NCBI RefSeq assembly: GCF_009856825.1
Contig: NZ_WVTD01000001.1
Span: 186,001-250,000 of the forward strand
Source: Novosphingobium silvae
GTDB lineage: Bacteria > Pseudomonadota > Alphaproteobacteria > Sphingomonadales > Sphingomonadaceae
Reading direction: 5' to 3'
Length of the DNA: 64,000 nt
The position numbers and the translations under genes were made by a program. Below the pieces are notes generated by a model, which made no database searches, had not been told where the DNA came from, and was given only the letters and a program-made list of their open reading frames with translations. Positions 34,411 to 45,287 of the stretch are shown one piece after another (position 1 is the first letter of the stretch; each line of letters starts with the position of its first letter).

Positions 34411-35868
34411 TCACCCGCCGATGTTCAGCGTCGTCATCAGCTGGAATTCGCGCAGGCCCTCGACGCCGCGCTCGCGGCCAAGGCCGCTCATCTTGATGCC
34501 GCCGCCGCTGGCGTAGCTCGACATCAACGCGCCGTTGACGTTGACCGCGCCGCTGCGGATCCTGAGGCCCACCTCCAGCGCCTTCACCTTGTTCGCCCCG
34601 TGCACCCAGCCCGAGAGGCCGAAGCGCGAGTCGTTGGCCATCTCCACCGCATGGTCGAGGTCGCGGTAGCCGATGACGCCCACCACCGGGCCGAAGATCT
34701 CCTCCTGCGCGGCGGGGTTCGAATTGTCCGGCAGGTCGAGCACGGTCGGCTCCCAGTAGAAGCCCTTGTCCAAGCCTTCCGGCCGCTTGCCGCCGCACAC
34801 CACGTGGCCGCCAGCCTCCACCGCCGCCTGTGTGAAATGCTCGCAGCGATCACGCTGGGCGGCGCTGATCACCGGCCCCAGCTGGGTGGCGGGATCGCTG
34901 GCCGGACCGATCTTCACCGCCGACAGCGCCTTCGCCATGCCTTCCAGCACTTCGGCCTTGCTCTCCTCGGGCACGAAGACGCGAGTGCCCAGCACGCAGC
35001 CCTGCCCGGCGTGCGAGGTGCAGACCGAGTGCGCCGCCGAAGCCGCGCGGCCGACTGCATCGGGCAGGTATATCTGCGCGGACTTGCCGCCCAGTTCCAG
35101 CACGAGCCGCTTGAGCGTGGGCGCGGCCTGCTCCGCCACTTTGGCGCCGACCGTGCACGAGCCGGTGAAGGAGACCATGTCGACACGCGGGTCCGTGGTC
35201 ATGGCAAGGCCGCCTTCCAGCCCCGGCTCGACGATGACGTTCAACACCCCGCGCGGCAGCCCCGCTTCCTCTGCCGCCTCGGCGAAGATCATAGAAGATA
35301 TGGGCGTCAGCGGGTTGGGCCGCAGGATCACCGTGTCGCCCGCCATGAGCGCCGGCACCACTTTCCAGAACGCGGTGTAGAACGGCACATTGTAGGCCGA
35401 GATCGCCGAGACCACGCCCAGCGGCGACCATCGCTTCACGCTCTGCACCGTGAAGTAGGGGTTCACCCGCTCATGGATCGGCAGCGGGTTCTCCTCATGC
35501 TCGGGCAGGTGCAGGAACAGGTCGATGATCTCGTCGGTCATGCGCAGCGGCACATGGACCTGCGCGCCCATCACCGTGGAGGAGACCGGACAGCCGGCCT
35601 CGTTGACGGCGCAATCCCCGAGCCAGTCGGCCCGCCTGCGCATCGCCTCGCCGAAGCGGGTCATCGCAGCAGCGCGCGCTTTCATCGTCAGGCCGGACCA
35701 TTCGCCCGAATCGAAGGCGCGCCTTGCTGCCCTGATCGCCGCATCGGCCTGCCTTTCGGAAACCCCGACGACTTCGGCCACCACCGACTCGTCGGATGGG
35801 TTTTGCACGGCGAACCGCTTGCCTTCACCCACCACGAAAGCGCCGTCGATGTATCCCGCGTAATCCAA
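34411..35868 (-). CDS. aldehyde dehydrogenase of the P450 cluster
   Basis: A 485-residue NAD(P)-dependent aldehyde dehydrogenase. The catalytic Cys is residue 291 in AGQGCVLGTRV and the Glu lies in VLELGGKSAQIYL; the N-terminus is MDYAGYIDGAFVVGEGKRF. It heads the minus-strand cluster. A near-palindrome lies upstream at 35895-35906, and a second aldehyde dehydrogenase (gabD-like) diverges from it. Together they fit oxidation of an aldehyde to an acid during breakdown of an unknown substrate. Confidence 0.88.
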   Translation of the reverse strand: MDYAGYIDGAFVVGEGKRFAVQNPSDESVVAEVVGVSERQADAAIRAARRAFDSGEWSGLTMKARAAAMTRFGEAMRRRADWLGDCAVNEAGCPVSSTVMGAQVHVPLRMTDEIIDLFLHLPEHEENPLPIHERVNPYFTVQSVKRWSPLGVVSAISAYNVPFYTAFWKVVPALMAGDTVILRPNPLTPISSMIFAEAAEEAGLPRGVLNVIVEPGLEGGLAMTTDPRVDMVSFTGSCTVGAKVAEQAAPTLKRLVLELGGKSAQIYLPDAVGRAASAAHSVCTSHAGQGCVLGTRVFVPEESKAEVLEGMAKALSAVKIGPASDPATQLGPVISAAQRDRCEHFTQAAVEAGGHVVCGGKRPEGLDKGFYWEPTVLDLPDNSNPAAQEEIFGPVVGVIGYRDLDHAVEMANDSRFGLSGWVHGANKVKALEVGLRIRSGAVNVNGALMSSYASGGGIKMSGLGRERGVEGLREFQLMTTLNIGG

Positions 35869-35894
35869 AGGGCCCTCCCGAGGTTCCTATATGT

Positions 35895-35906
35895 GAATAA
35901 TTGTTC
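35895..35906. promoter_or_regulatory. near-palindrome in the divergent ALDH gap
   Basis: GAATAATTGTTC has inverted arms (GAA/TTC, AAT/ATT) with one mismatched pair, in an AT-rich patch of the 226-base gap between the divergent aldehyde dehydrogenases at 35868 and 36095. A further GTTC...GAAC pair follows to about 35925. It looks like a regulator site; no regulator gene is in this cluster. Confidence 0.35.
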
Positions 35907-36094
35907 GCCGATCAGACTAGTGAACGCGGGAGGAAGCGTCAATGCGGGCGTGAACGGACCAACTCTCGATTATGCGAGGAGGTGCGCGCGCCTTGTAAGG
36001 TCTAGGGCGGATGCCTAGACCATGCCGGAACCCGCAGGCGCCTTCTTCGGCAAGGCGCACCCCTCCCGGCAAAGCACACGAGGAACCGCGCGAA

Positions 36095-37546
36095 ATGGCC
36101 TACACCGACTTCCTGAAGCACCAGTGCTACATCGATGGCGCGTGGGTAGACGCGGACTCGGGCGCGACGTTCGAGGTCACCGATCCAGGCTCGGGCGCGG
36201 TCATCGGCACCGTCCCGAAGATGGGCGCGGACGAAACCGCACGCGCGATAGACGCCGCCGAGGCCGCCCTTCCCGCCTGGCGCGCCAGGACCGCCGGCGA
36301 ACGCGCCAAGCTGATGCGCAAACTCTACGACCTGATGATGGAGCATCAGGATGACCTTGGCGAACTGCTCAGCCGCGAACAGGGCAAGCCCCTTGCCGAA
36401 GGGCGCGGCGAAATCGCCTATGGCGCCGGCTTCATCGAATGGTTCGCCGAAGAGGGCAAGCGCGCCTATGGCGACGTGATTCCCGGCCATGCCGCCGACC
36501 GGCGCATCGTCGTCATCAAGCAGGGCGTCGGCGTCGTCGCGGCGATCACGCCGTGGAACTTCCCCAATGCGATGATCACCCGAAAGCTGGGCCCGGCGCT
36601 GGCGGCGGGCTGCACCATCGTCATCAAGCCCGCCTCCGCCACGCCCTACTCGGCGCTCGCGATCGCGCGGCTGTGCGAAATGGCCGGCATCCCCAAAGGC
36701 GTGGTCAACGTCGTCACCGGCAGCGCGGGCCAGATCGGATCGGCGCTGACCGCCAGCCCCAAGGTCGCCAAGCTGACCTTCACCGGCTCGACCGAGATCG
36801 GCCGCGACCTGCTGCGCGAGTGCGCGGAGACCATCAAGAAGTGCTCGATGGAACTGGGCGGCAATGCGCCGTTCCTCGTCTTCGACGACGCCGACGTCGA
36901 TGCCGCGATCGAAGGTGCGATGATCTCCAAGTTCCGCAACGGCGGCCAGACCTGCGTATGCACCAACAGGTTCTACGTGCAGGACGGCGTCTATGACGAA
37001 TTCGTCGAGAAGCTTGCCGCCCGCGTGAGCGGGATGAAGGTCGGCTACGGCCTCGACGAAGGCACCGAGGTCGGCCCGCTGATCGACGAGAAGGCGGTGG
37101 AGAAGGTTGAGGAGCACCTGAAGGACGCGATCGACGGCGGCGCGCGCGTGCTGGCGGGCGGGCAACGGAACGAGCGCGGCGGCAGCTTCTTCAACCCGAC
37201 GGTGATCGCGGGCGTCCTTCCCGACATGAAGCTCGCGCGGGAGGAAACCTTCGGCCCGCTGGCCGGCGTGATCCGCTTCACCGAAGAGGCGGAGGCCATC
37301 CGCATGGCCAACGATACCGAGTTCGGCCTGGCGAGCTACTTCTACGCCCGCGACATCTCGCGCGTGTGGCGCGTAGCCGAGGGGCTGGAAGCGGGCATGG
37401 TGGGCATCAACACCGGCCTCATCTCCACCGAGGTCGCACCTTTCGGCGGCGTCAAGCAGTCCGGCCTCGGCCGTGAGGGTTCGCACTACGGCCTCGACGA
37501 CTACATGGAGGTCAAGTACCTGTGCATGGGCATCGCGCCCGCCTGA
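36095..37546 (+). CDS. gabD: NAD(P)-dependent succinate-semialdehyde dehydrogenase-like enzyme
   Basis: A 483-residue aldehyde dehydrogenase of the GabD type, which makes succinate from succinate semialdehyde. It shows GVGVVAAITPWNFPNAMITRK, split as usual around residue 150, the Glu in MELGGNAPFLVF, and Cys287 in GGQTCVCTNRFYV, followed by the GabD-like double Cys TCVC. GAGGAA lies before the ATG at 36095; the frame to 36011 has no support. Divergent from the P450-linked aldehyde dehydrogenase; the real substrate may be a semialdehyde of the same pathway rather than GABA-derived. Confidence 0.8.
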   Translation: MAYTDFLKHQCYIDGAWVDADSGATFEVTDPGSGAVIGTVPKMGADETARAIDAAEAALPAWRARTAGERAKLMRKLYDLMMEHQDDLGELLSREQGKPLAEGRGEIAYGAGFIEWFAEEGKRAYGDVIPGHAADRRIVVIKQGVGVVAAITPWNFPNAMITRKLGPALAAGCTIVIKPASATPYSALAIARLCEMAGIPKGVVNVVTGSAGQIGSALTASPKVAKLTFTGSTEIGRDLLRECAETIKKCSMELGGNAPFLVFDDADVDAAIEGAMISKFRNGGQTCVCTNRFYVQDGVYDEFVEKLAARVSGMKVGYGLDEGTEVGPLIDEKAVEKVEEHLKDAIDGGARVLAGGQRNERGGSFFNPTVIAGVLPDMKLAREETFGPLAGVIRFTEEAEAIRMANDTEFGLASYFYARDISRVWRVAEGLEAGMVGINTGLISTEVAPFGGVKQSGLGREGSHYGLDDYMEVKYLCMGIAPA

Positions 37547-37613
37547 AGCGCTGGCGCGCCGCCCCGGCGATGCCCTGTATCGCGCGGCAGAAAAGGCGCA
37601 TCTTCGCAAAGGA

Positions 37614-37650
37614 AAAGGCCGGGCCGGAGGTTGTCTCCGGCCCGGCCTTT
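37614..37650. terminator. bidirectional terminator between gabD and metK
   Basis: A perfect 16-bp stem with arms 37614-37629 and 37635-37650 around the 5-base loop GTTGT, ending CCTTT and CCTTTTCC on the two strands, placed between the convergent genes. Confidence 0.85.
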
Positions 37651-37673
37651 GCGCTTGTCACTGCCCCGCAGGT

Positions 37674-38891
<1,218 letters not shown>

Positions 38892-38906
38892 GATGGACCT
38901 TGGGAT

Positions 38907-38922
38907 ATAAAGGAAGCTTTAT
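38907..38922 (-). promoter_or_regulatory. hairpin before metK
   Basis: ATAAAG and CTTTAT pair exactly around a 4-base loop, 4 bases upstream of the AAGG ribosome site of metK. It may modulate translation. The 40-base gap is too short for known S-adenosylmethionine riboswitches of alphaproteobacteria. Confidence 0.3.
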
Positions 38923-38931
38923 GTGGGTGGT

Positions 38932-40647
38932 TTAGCCCCGCCTGCGGCCGAGCGCAACCACGCAAAGGCTTGCAAAAGCAAGCAGCGCACAAAGCGCCAG
39001 CGGCAACGCGTTGCCAAAGCGGGCGAAGGCGGTGGGCGCATGGGGAGGCGGGATCATCCCGTCGAGCCGCCCGGTGCGATGCCGGGGCACGAAGGCGCGC
39101 ACGATACCGTCAGCGTCGATCACCGCGCTGATCCCGGTGGTGGTGGAGCGCAGCACCGGCAGCCCTTCCTCGATCGCGCGAAGGCGCGCCTGCGCCAGAT
39201 GCTGCGGCGGCCCCCACGAGCCGAACCAGCCGTCGTTGGACGGGTTGAAGATATAGTCGGGGCGGTTCGCAGGATCGACGACCTCGCCGCTGAAGACGAT
39301 CTCGTAGCAGATCTGCACGCCCACCTCGCCATAGGCGCCAAGGTCGATCGTGCGCGGTCCCGGGCCGGGCCAGAAGTCCAGGCTGCCGGCGACGAGCCGG
39401 CTGGCGCCCAGGGGTTCGAGCAATTCCCGCATCGGCAGGTACTCGCCATAAGGGACCAGATGCGCCTTGGAGTAGCCCGCGAGGATCGCGCCCCCGCCAT
39501 CGATTGCCGTGACCGAGTTGCGCGCGGCCACCTGGTCCCCCCTGTCGATCACGAGATCGACGGCGCCGGTGAGAAGAAGCCCGTAGGGACCGATCACCCG
39601 GCCGATGCGCCGCCGGGCGACCACCGGATCACCGGCGTAAGTATAGGCGCTGTAGAGGTACGAGGGATAGCCGTCGCGCAGGAAGTCGCCAAGGCCGGAT
39701 TCGGGCCAGAGCACCAGCCTTCGGTCCCCCGGCCGACGAGGCAGGGAAAGCGCGGCGAGCTTGAGGAAGTTCGGCTCGTAATGCCGGGGATCGTCGATCA
39801 CCTCCTGCCGCAGGTCGGGCTGGACCAGCGTGTAGGGAACGGCGCCCTTCACCTCCCGCGAGGCGGGCAGGTACATGACGGCGGCGAGAGCCACTGCGCC
39901 CCCGGCAACAGGCACCGCCCAGAGCCACCGCACGCGGCCCTCTGCCGTGTCGGCACCAGTGGGGCTGAGTGCCGGGACAGCGGCCCGGGCGCAAACGCCG
40001 GGCACCGCCGCCAACAGAACGAGCACGCCCGACAGGCCGTAAGTGCCGATCCAGGGAGCAAGCAGGGCAAGGCCCCTGCTGTCGAACGGCCCGAGCAGCG
40101 CCACGCCCAGCGGGTTCCATGCAAAGCCGGTGAAGAGCCACCCGCGCATCCACTCGGTGACGATCCAGGTTGCGGCAAAGGCGAGGCAGAGTGCACCGAA
40201 CGCGCGGACTCGCCCCCGCCCCCGCCCTTGCCCTTGCCCCCGGTCCGGTCGGGCCAGCAGCCATGCCGCCAGGGTCGCGGCGGCGGGGAACAACGCGAGG
40301 TAGAGGGCCAGTAGCACCACCGCGATCATCCCGAGCCATGCGGGCATCTCGGCCTGGTAGGTGAAGGCCGTTGCGATCCAGTTGTTGCCGAGCGTGAAAT
40401 GGCCGAGGCCGAAGAACCAGCCGAGCGCGAAGACCTGCCGCCCGGTGCGCGCCTGCATGGCCAGTTCAAGCAGCCACGCGATCGCCAGAAGCGTCAACGG
40501 CCAAAGCGCGAGGGGCTGGAAACCGCAGGCGGCGAGCACTCCCGCAGCCATGGCGGCAAGGGCACGGCCGCGCGCCTTGCCGGGAGCCAGCATGCTGGCA
40601 AGGAAGGGGGGAAAGGGCGAAGCGCGCCGTTCGGACTGCATCGCCAT
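38932..40647 (-). CDS. lnt: apolipoprotein N-acyltransferase
   Basis: Inner-membrane enzyme that adds the third acyl chain to outer-membrane lipoproteins. About 571 residues: an N-terminal region of six or more helices, then a periplasmic nitrilase-like domain with catalytic Glu in WPESGLGDFL, Lys in YSKAHLVPYGEYLP and Cys in VQICYEIVFSGE, and a final helix. The GTG at 40665 is inside a hairpin and is not used; ATG at 40647 or 40641 is more likely. Several lipoproteins in the window (bamB and others) would be its substrates. Confidence 0.95.
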   Translation of the reverse strand: MAMQSERRASPFPPFLASMLAPGKARGRALAAMAAGVLAACGFQPLALWPLTLLAIAWLLELAMQARTGRQVFALGWFFGLGHFTLGNNWIATAFTYQAEMPAWLGMIAVVLLALYLALFPAAATLAAWLLARPDRGQGQGRGRGRVRAFGALCLAFAATWIVTEWMRGWLFTGFAWNPLGVALLGPFDSRGLALLAPWIGTYGLSGVLVLLAAVPGVCARAAVPALSPTGADTAEGRVRWLWAVPVAGGAVALAAVMYLPASREVKGAVPYTLVQPDLRQEVIDDPRHYEPNFLKLAALSLPRRPGDRRLVLWPESGLGDFLRDGYPSYLYSAYTYAGDPVVARRRIGRVIGPYGLLLTGAVDLVIDRGDQVAARNSVTAIDGGGAILAGYSKAHLVPYGEYLPMRELLEPLGASRLVAGSLDFWPGPGPRTIDLGAYGEVGVQICYEIVFSGEVVDPANRPDYIFNPSNDGWFGSWGPPQHLAQARLRAIEEGLPVLRSTTTGISAVIDADGIVRAFVPRHRTGRLDGMIPPPHAPTAFARFGNALPLALCALLAFASLCVVALGRRRG

Positions 40648-40664
40648 GGGCTTGTAAGGCCCCA

Positions 40665-40698
40665 CCGGCGTGACGCAAGCCTGCTTGCATCACGCCGG
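40665..40698 (-). terminator. long hairpin after the DUF4167 gene
   Basis: CCGGCGTGA-x-GCAAGC pairs with GCTTGC-x-TCACGCCGG, 15 base pairs with one mismatch, with a 2-base turn. It lies 10 bases beyond the DUF4167 stop and abuts the lnt start. No T-run follows, so it may act as a processing or attenuator stem. Confidence 0.55.
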
Positions 40699-40707
40699 GA
40701 TGGATGA

Positions 40708-41703
40708 TCAGCCGTTCACGGCTTCGGGAGTGACTCCTGCATCGTCGGCCGCGGGCTTGCGGGTGCGACGGCGACGGGGCTTCTCCTCGGCGGCGGGTTC
40801 GCCAGCCGCTCCGGCGGGAGCTTCGGCCGGGGCCTCCGCCTCGGCAGCTGCGACGGGCGCTGTGGCGCGCGGCTTGCGTGCGGGGCGCGCGGAGATGGCG
40901 GGCGGCAGGGTCGCCGCGTCGAAGTCGCCCTGCGGAGCCTCGGCGCCTGCATCAGCCGGTCCCTGCAAAGCGGAAGCGGTGGCAGCTTCGCCCTCGGCGA
41001 CATCGCCGCCGCGCGGAGCGCGGGGCTTGCGCTGCTTCAGGCCACGACCGGGGCCACGGCTGTCACGCACGAAGGGGTTCTCGGGCGGCTCGTACACCGA
41101 ACCGGCGACCGGCTCGGTGCCGGTGCCATTACCGGCGTATTCCTCGGCCGCTTCGTCGGCGACCGGCTCGGCGCGCTGCTCGCGCTCGAAACGCGGTTCC
41201 TGGCGGTTCTCGCCGCGCTGTTCGCCGCGATCTCCACGAGGCTCCCGATGCTCACGCGGTTCACGGTCCTGGCGGGGCTCTCGGTCCTGACGGGGCTCTC
41301 GGTCCTGACGGGGCTCTCGGTCCTGACGCGGTGCGCGGTCACTCTGCTGCTGCGCGGAAGGTGCCGGAGCTTCGCCGTAGGGATCGTACTCGACCCCGTA
41401 ATCGTCGCCATAGTCGGACGGACGATCGTCGCGGCGCGGCTGGCGCGATTCTTCCTGGCGCTGCTTCTGGTCCGCGATGACGCGGAAGTAGTGATCGGCG
41501 AACTGGAGGTTGTATTCCTCCGTCACGCGATCTCCGTTGAGATGCGCATCGTGCGCCAGCTTCCGATACTTCTCGAGCATCTGGGGCGCGTTGCCGCGGG
41601 CCCTGCTGTCGATCCGGTTCGTCTGCTGGCCGCCCTGCTGGCGATTGTTGTTACCGCGGCCACGCCTGCGGTTATTGTTGTTGTTACCACGATTGTTATT
41701 CAA
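40708..41703 (-). CDS. DUF4167 domain protein, RNA-binding type
   Basis: A 331-residue alphaproteobacterial protein. The first 30 residues are Asn/Arg-rich (NNNRGNNNNNRRRGRGNNNR). The conserved DUF4167 core is residues 36-80 (APQMLEKYRKLAHDAHLNGDR, VTEEYNLQFADHYFRVIAD). The rest is disordered and very rich in Arg, Glu, Pro and Ala, including four RQDREP repeats and a Lys/Arg tail. Such composition suggests RNA binding; no function is proven. It follows prmC, as usual in the hisS-prfA-prmC block. Confidence 0.85.
   Translation of the reverse strand: MNNNRGNNNNNRRRGRGNNNRQQGGQQTNRIDSRARGNAPQMLEKYRKLAHDAHLNGDRVTEEYNLQFADHYFRVIADQKQRQEESRQPRRDDRPSDYGDDYGVEYDPYGEAPAPSAQQQSDRAPRQDREPRQDREPRQDREPRQDREPREHREPRGDRGEQRGENRQEPRFEREQRAEPVADEAAEEYAGNGTGTEPVAGSVYEPPENPFVRDSRGPGRGLKQRKPRAPRGGDVAEGEAATASALQGPADAGAEAPQGDFDAATLPPAISARPARKPRATAPVAAAEAEAPAEAPAGAAGEPAAEEKPRRRRTRKPAADDAGVTPEAVNG
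41264..41335 (-). repeat. four 18-bp tandem repeats inside the DUF4167 gene
   Basis: Four units of 18 bases (two exact, the outer two with few changes) encode RQDREP four times. Since 18 is a multiple of 3, copy changes keep the frame and only alter the length of the disordered region. Confidence 0.9.
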
Positions 41704-41934
41704 GGATGAAGTTCCTCAAAACCCCTGGCATCGACCCGAGCCTCCCGGGCCGGCCTGCCGAACGTCTGTGATCCCGGCTGGCCCCCGGCTGCCGCGAGTT
41801 CCACATCTGCGTTGCCGTGCCTGTGACACGACCGCTAGCAAATGCTGGAGGCGAACCGGGTATGGGAAAACATCGTCCATAGGCCGGTTCGGGTCAATCT
41901 TTAGGCATTGTACAGCCCAATTCCAAGCGAAAAC

Positions 41935-42789
41935 TTACCCCTCGTCTCCGTTTCCCACCGAAAACGCGATGACCCGAGCGCGCCTCGCAAGATCATGGTG
42001 AAGTTGCGGCGAAAGCCCGCAGGCGGTGCCGATCGCACAGACCGCATCCGCCTGCCGGTGCCCGATCTCCACAAGCGCCAGCCCGCCGGGGGCGAGCAGG
42101 CGCGGAAGCTGCGGCACCAGCACCCTGTAATCGTCCAGCCCTTCCGGCCCCGAGAACAAGGCGCCGGCAGGCTCGAACGCGTGCACGGACGTATCGAGCA
42201 CGGCATGGTCCTCGACATAGGGGGGATTGGCCAGCACGAGGTCGAACGGGCCACCCAGGCTCTCGTCCCACCCGGGCAGGTGCCAGTCGGCGCAGACCAT
42301 GGCCGCGCGGCCTTCAAGACCCAGAGCCCGCGCGTTGGCCGAGGCAGTGGCGAGCGCGCCGGCCGAGACGTCGATCCCCACGCCATGGGCCTCGGGCAGG
42401 TTCGCCAGCACCGCAAGGAGCAGCGCGCCCGAGCCGGTGCCGCAATCGAGGACCGAGCGCGCGCGGGGTCGGGCGGCCAGCGCGGCTTCCACCAGCGTCT
42501 CTGAATCGCCGCGCGGTATCAGCACGTCGGCGCCGACGATGAAGGGCAGTCCAAAGAATTCCTGCCGCCCGGTGATGTAGGCCACCGGTTCGCAGACTGC
42601 CCGTCGCTCGACCAGCGATGCGAAGGCGGCGGGCGCTGCCTCGCGCATGTGGCGCAGCAGCAGGGCCGAGCGGTCGGTGCCAAGCACGTGGGCCATCAGC
42701 ACCTCTGCATCGAGACGGGCGGTGTCGCTGGTGGCTGCCAGGCGCTCGGCCGCGTCGCGGATGGCGTCGGCGACGCTGCGCTCAGCCAT
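41935..42789 (-). CDS. prmC: release factor glutamine methyltransferase
   Basis: Methylates the Gln of the GGQ motif of release factors RF1 and RF2. About 284 residues, with the AdoMet motif [20 protein letters not shown] and the substrate-binding NPPY in [15 protein letters not shown] at 42789 overlaps the prfA stop by 8 bases, so the methyltransferase and its substrate are translated together. An upstream ATG at 42801 is also possible. A 231-base gap follows before the DUF4167 gene, with no other gene seen. Confidence 0.94.
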   Translation of the reverse strand: MAERSVADAIRDAAERLAATSDTARLDAEVLMAHVLGTDRSALLLRHMREAAPAAFASLVERRAVCEPVAYITGRQEFFGLPFIVGADVLIPRGDSETLVEAALAARPRARSVLDCGTGSGALLLAVLANLPEAHGVGIDVSAGALATASANARALGLEGRAAMVCADWHLPGWDESLGGPFDLVLANPPYVEDHAVLDTSVHAFEPAGALFSGPEGLDDYRVLVPQLPRLLAPGGLALVEIGHRQADAVCAIGTACGLSPQLHHDLARRARVIAFSVGNGDEG

Positions 42790-43852
42790 CCATCGCGGCA
42801 AGGCGCTTGGCCTCGTCCTCGGCGATGAGCGAATCGACCAGCTCGCCGAGCCCCGGCCCTTCCAGGATCTCGGGGAGGCGATGGAGGGTCAGGTTGATGC
42901 GGTGGTCGGTCACGCGCCCCTGGGGGAAGTTGTAGGTGCGGATGCGCTCGGACCGGTCGCCCGAGCCGACCATCGCCCGCCTCGCTTCCGCCTCGGCCCC
43001 TTGCGCCTCGTCGCGCATCTTCTCGTAGAGACGCGCGCGCAGGACCTGCATGGCCTTGGCCTTGTTCTTGTGCTGGCTGCGCTCGTCCTGGCAGATCACC
43101 ACGAGATTGGTCGGGAGATGGGTGATGCGCACGGCCGAATCGGTGGTGTTGACGTGCTGCCCGCCCGCTCCCGAGGCACGGTAGATGTCGATCTTGAGGT
43201 CCTTGTCCTCGATCTGGACATCCACCTCGGTAGGCTCGGGCAGCACCGCCACCGTCGCCGCGGAGGTGTGAATACGCCCGCCGCTTTCGGTGACGGGAAC
43301 GCGCTGGACGCGGTGGACGCCGCTTTCGAACTTGAGCTTGGCGAACACGCCCGATCCCGAGACGTTGGCGACGACTTCCTTGAAGCCGCCCACATCGCTG
43401 GCGTTGGCGCTCACCATCTCCACCCGCCAGCCCTGCTCGGCGGCGTAGCGTTCGTACATGCGGTAGAGGTCGGCGGCGAAGAGCGCGGCCTCGTCCCCGC
43501 CGGTGCCGGCGCGGATTTCGAGCATGGCGGGGCGCACGTCCGCCGCATCGCGCGGCAGCATGGCGATCGCGAGGCGGCGCTCGGCGTCGGGCAGTTCGGC
43601 CCTGATGCGCGCTGCTTCCTCCGCGGCAAGGGCGCGCATCTCGGGATCGGGATCCTCGATCCCGGCCAGCGCTTCCAGTTCGCCGCGCATCGAGACGACC
43701 TCGGTCGCCACCCGCGTGACGGGTTCAAGCTCGGCGTAGTCGCGGCTGGCGGCGACGAAGGCATCCCCCTCCAGCGTGCCCGAGGCGAGGCGCGCCTCTA
43801 GCTCGGCGAAACGGGCGGCGATCTGAGCGAGGCGGGCGTCGGAAATGCTCAC
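42782..43852 (-). CDS. prfA: peptide chain release factor 1
   Basis: Recognises UAA and UAG stop codons and triggers peptide release. 356 residues. The GGQ of the catalytic loop is at residues 230-232 ([17 protein letters not shown]) and the PxT-like codon-reading region lies around residues 185-195 ([16 protein letters not shown] is nearby). It is the substrate of the adjacent prmC. Start [10 protein letters not shown] at 43852. hisS lies 88 bases upstream on the same strand. Confidence 0.97.
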   Translation of the reverse strand: MSISDARLAQIAARFAELEARLASGTLEGDAFVAASRDYAELEPVTRVATEVVSMRGELEALAGIEDPDPEMRALAAEEAARIRAELPDAERRLAIAMLPRDAADVRPAMLEIRAGTGGDEAALFAADLYRMYERYAAEQGWRVEMVSANASDVGGFKEVVANVSGSGVFAKLKFESGVHRVQRVPVTESGGRIHTSAATVAVLPEPTEVDVQIEDKDLKIDIYRASGAGGQHVNTTDSAVRITHLPTNLVVICQDERSQHKNKAKAMQVLRARLYEKMRDEAQGAEAEARRAMVGSGDRSERIRTYNFPQGRVTDHRINLTLHRLPEILEGPGLGELVDSLIAEDEAKRLAAMDG

Positions 43853-43940
43853 GCCGTCGCCTCTGCGCGGACCGTCCCCGCCATTCGCCCGCGAGCGGCG
43901 AGGCTGCGATGCGCCCGGCCGGTCAGGTTCAGCGCCCGTG

Positions 43941-45185
43941 TCACGGCTGGATCGAAACCAGCACCTGCTCGACCGCCAGGCGCGCGGGCGTGGTATCGCC
44001 GGCGCGCAGGTTGGCGGTCGGCACCCCGTCCTTGACGACGAACGAGACGAGCACCCTGGCGCCCAACTTCACGGCCTTGTCGAAGCGCTTGCGCGGGGAA
44101 CCCGTCGCGATCATCTCGGCGTCGATGCCCTGGTGGCGTAGAGCGGTAAGGGCCTTGAGCGCGAAAGGCAGCGCCGCATCGTCCTCGACTGCGAGGATCG
44201 CGGTCAGCGGCTCCTCCGCAGCGCCCCCCGCATCGGCGACCAGCATCGCCAGCCGCTCGATCCCCGCCGCCCAGCCGACCGCCGGGGTCTCCGGCCCGCC
44301 CAGCGCGACCATGAGGCCATCGTAGCGGCCACCGCCCAGCACCGTGCCCTGCGCGCCGAGGCGATCTGTCACAAATTCGAAAGCGGTGTGCCTGTAGTAG
44401 TCCAGCCCACGCACAAGGGCCGGAGCGCGGACGAAGTCCACCGAGGCCGCTTCGAGCCCTTGTGTCACCGCCCCGAAGAACTCCTGCGCCTCGGCCGAGA
44501 GGAAATCGTCTATCCGGGGCGCGTCGGCCGTGAAGGGCTTGTCGCGCGGATCCTTGGAATCGAGGATGCGCAGCGGGTTGCGTTCCAGCCGGTCCTGCGA
44601 ATCCTCCGACAGCGAAGCCCTGTGGTCGCGGAAATACTCGACGAGCGCGGCGCGCCAGGCATCGCGGCTGGCAGCATCGCCCAGCGTGTTGAGCTGCAGC
44701 GTCACGCCTTGGGCGATGCCCAGTTCCTTGAGCAGCTGGTCCGCCATCACCAGAAGCTCCACGTCCGCCATCGGCTCGGCCGCGCCGATGACCTCGGCGT
44801 CGATCTGGTGGAACTGGCGATAGCGGCCCTTCTGCGGCCGCTCGTAGCGGAACAGCGGTCCGTGCGTCGCCACCTTGAGCGGGGCGAACTGCTTCCAGCC
44901 GTCGGTCAGGTAGGCGCGAGCGATGCCGGCGGTAAACTCGGGCCGCAGCGTGAGCGATTCGCCACCCCGGTCCTCGAACGAATACATTTCCTTGGAAACC
45001 ACGTCCGTCGTCTCGCCCAGCGAGCGCGAGAACACGGTGGTCTTCTCGAAGACCGGCATCTCCACCCGGCGGAAGCGATAGAGGCGGCGCACGCGCTCGA
45101 ACGTCTCGACGACATGGGCGAAGGCTTCCGCCTCCGCGCCGAAGATGTCCTGGGTCCCGCGGATGGCCTGTGGTGTGGTGTTCAT
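43941..45185 (-). CDS. hisS: histidyl-tRNA synthetase
   Basis: Class II aminoacyl-tRNA synthetase that charges tRNA-His. 414 residues beginning [16 protein letters not shown]. Motif 2 is [18 protein letters not shown], the histidine-binding [16 protein letters not shown] follows, then [12 protein letters not shown] and motif 3 [14 protein letters not shown]; the C-terminal anticodon-binding domain is present. The open frame extends upstream without stop, but the ATG at 45185 is the family start. It diverges from the M61 peptidase gene. Confidence 0.97.
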   Translation of the reverse strand: MNTTPQAIRGTQDIFGAEAEAFAHVVETFERVRRLYRFRRVEMPVFEKTTVFSRSLGETTDVVSKEMYSFEDRGGESLTLRPEFTAGIARAYLTDGWKQFAPLKVATHGPLFRYERPQKGRYRQFHQIDAEVIGAAEPMADVELLVMADQLLKELGIAQGVTLQLNTLGDAASRDAWRAALVEYFRDHRASLSEDSQDRLERNPLRILDSKDPRDKPFTADAPRIDDFLSAEAQEFFGAVTQGLEAASVDFVRAPALVRGLDYYRHTAFEFVTDRLGAQGTVLGGGRYDGLMVALGGPETPAVGWAAGIERLAMLVADAGGAAEEPLTAILAVEDDAALPFALKALTALRHQGIDAEMIATGSPRKRFDKAVKLGARVLVSFVVKDGVPTANLRAGDTTPARLAVEQVLVSIQP

Positions 45186-45287
45186 GACGCGCGCGCTTAG
45201 CCGACGCGCGGCGGCTGGGGAAGTGGTCGCGAGGGAAATGCGTCGATTGAGCGGTTGCCAAATCGGGCGGAAGGGACGAGGAAACGC

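Noticed and set aside
38892..38931. Known SAM riboswitch before metK
   Set aside because: The gap is only 40 bases and lacks the expected pseudoknot elements of SAM-II or SAM/SAH types.
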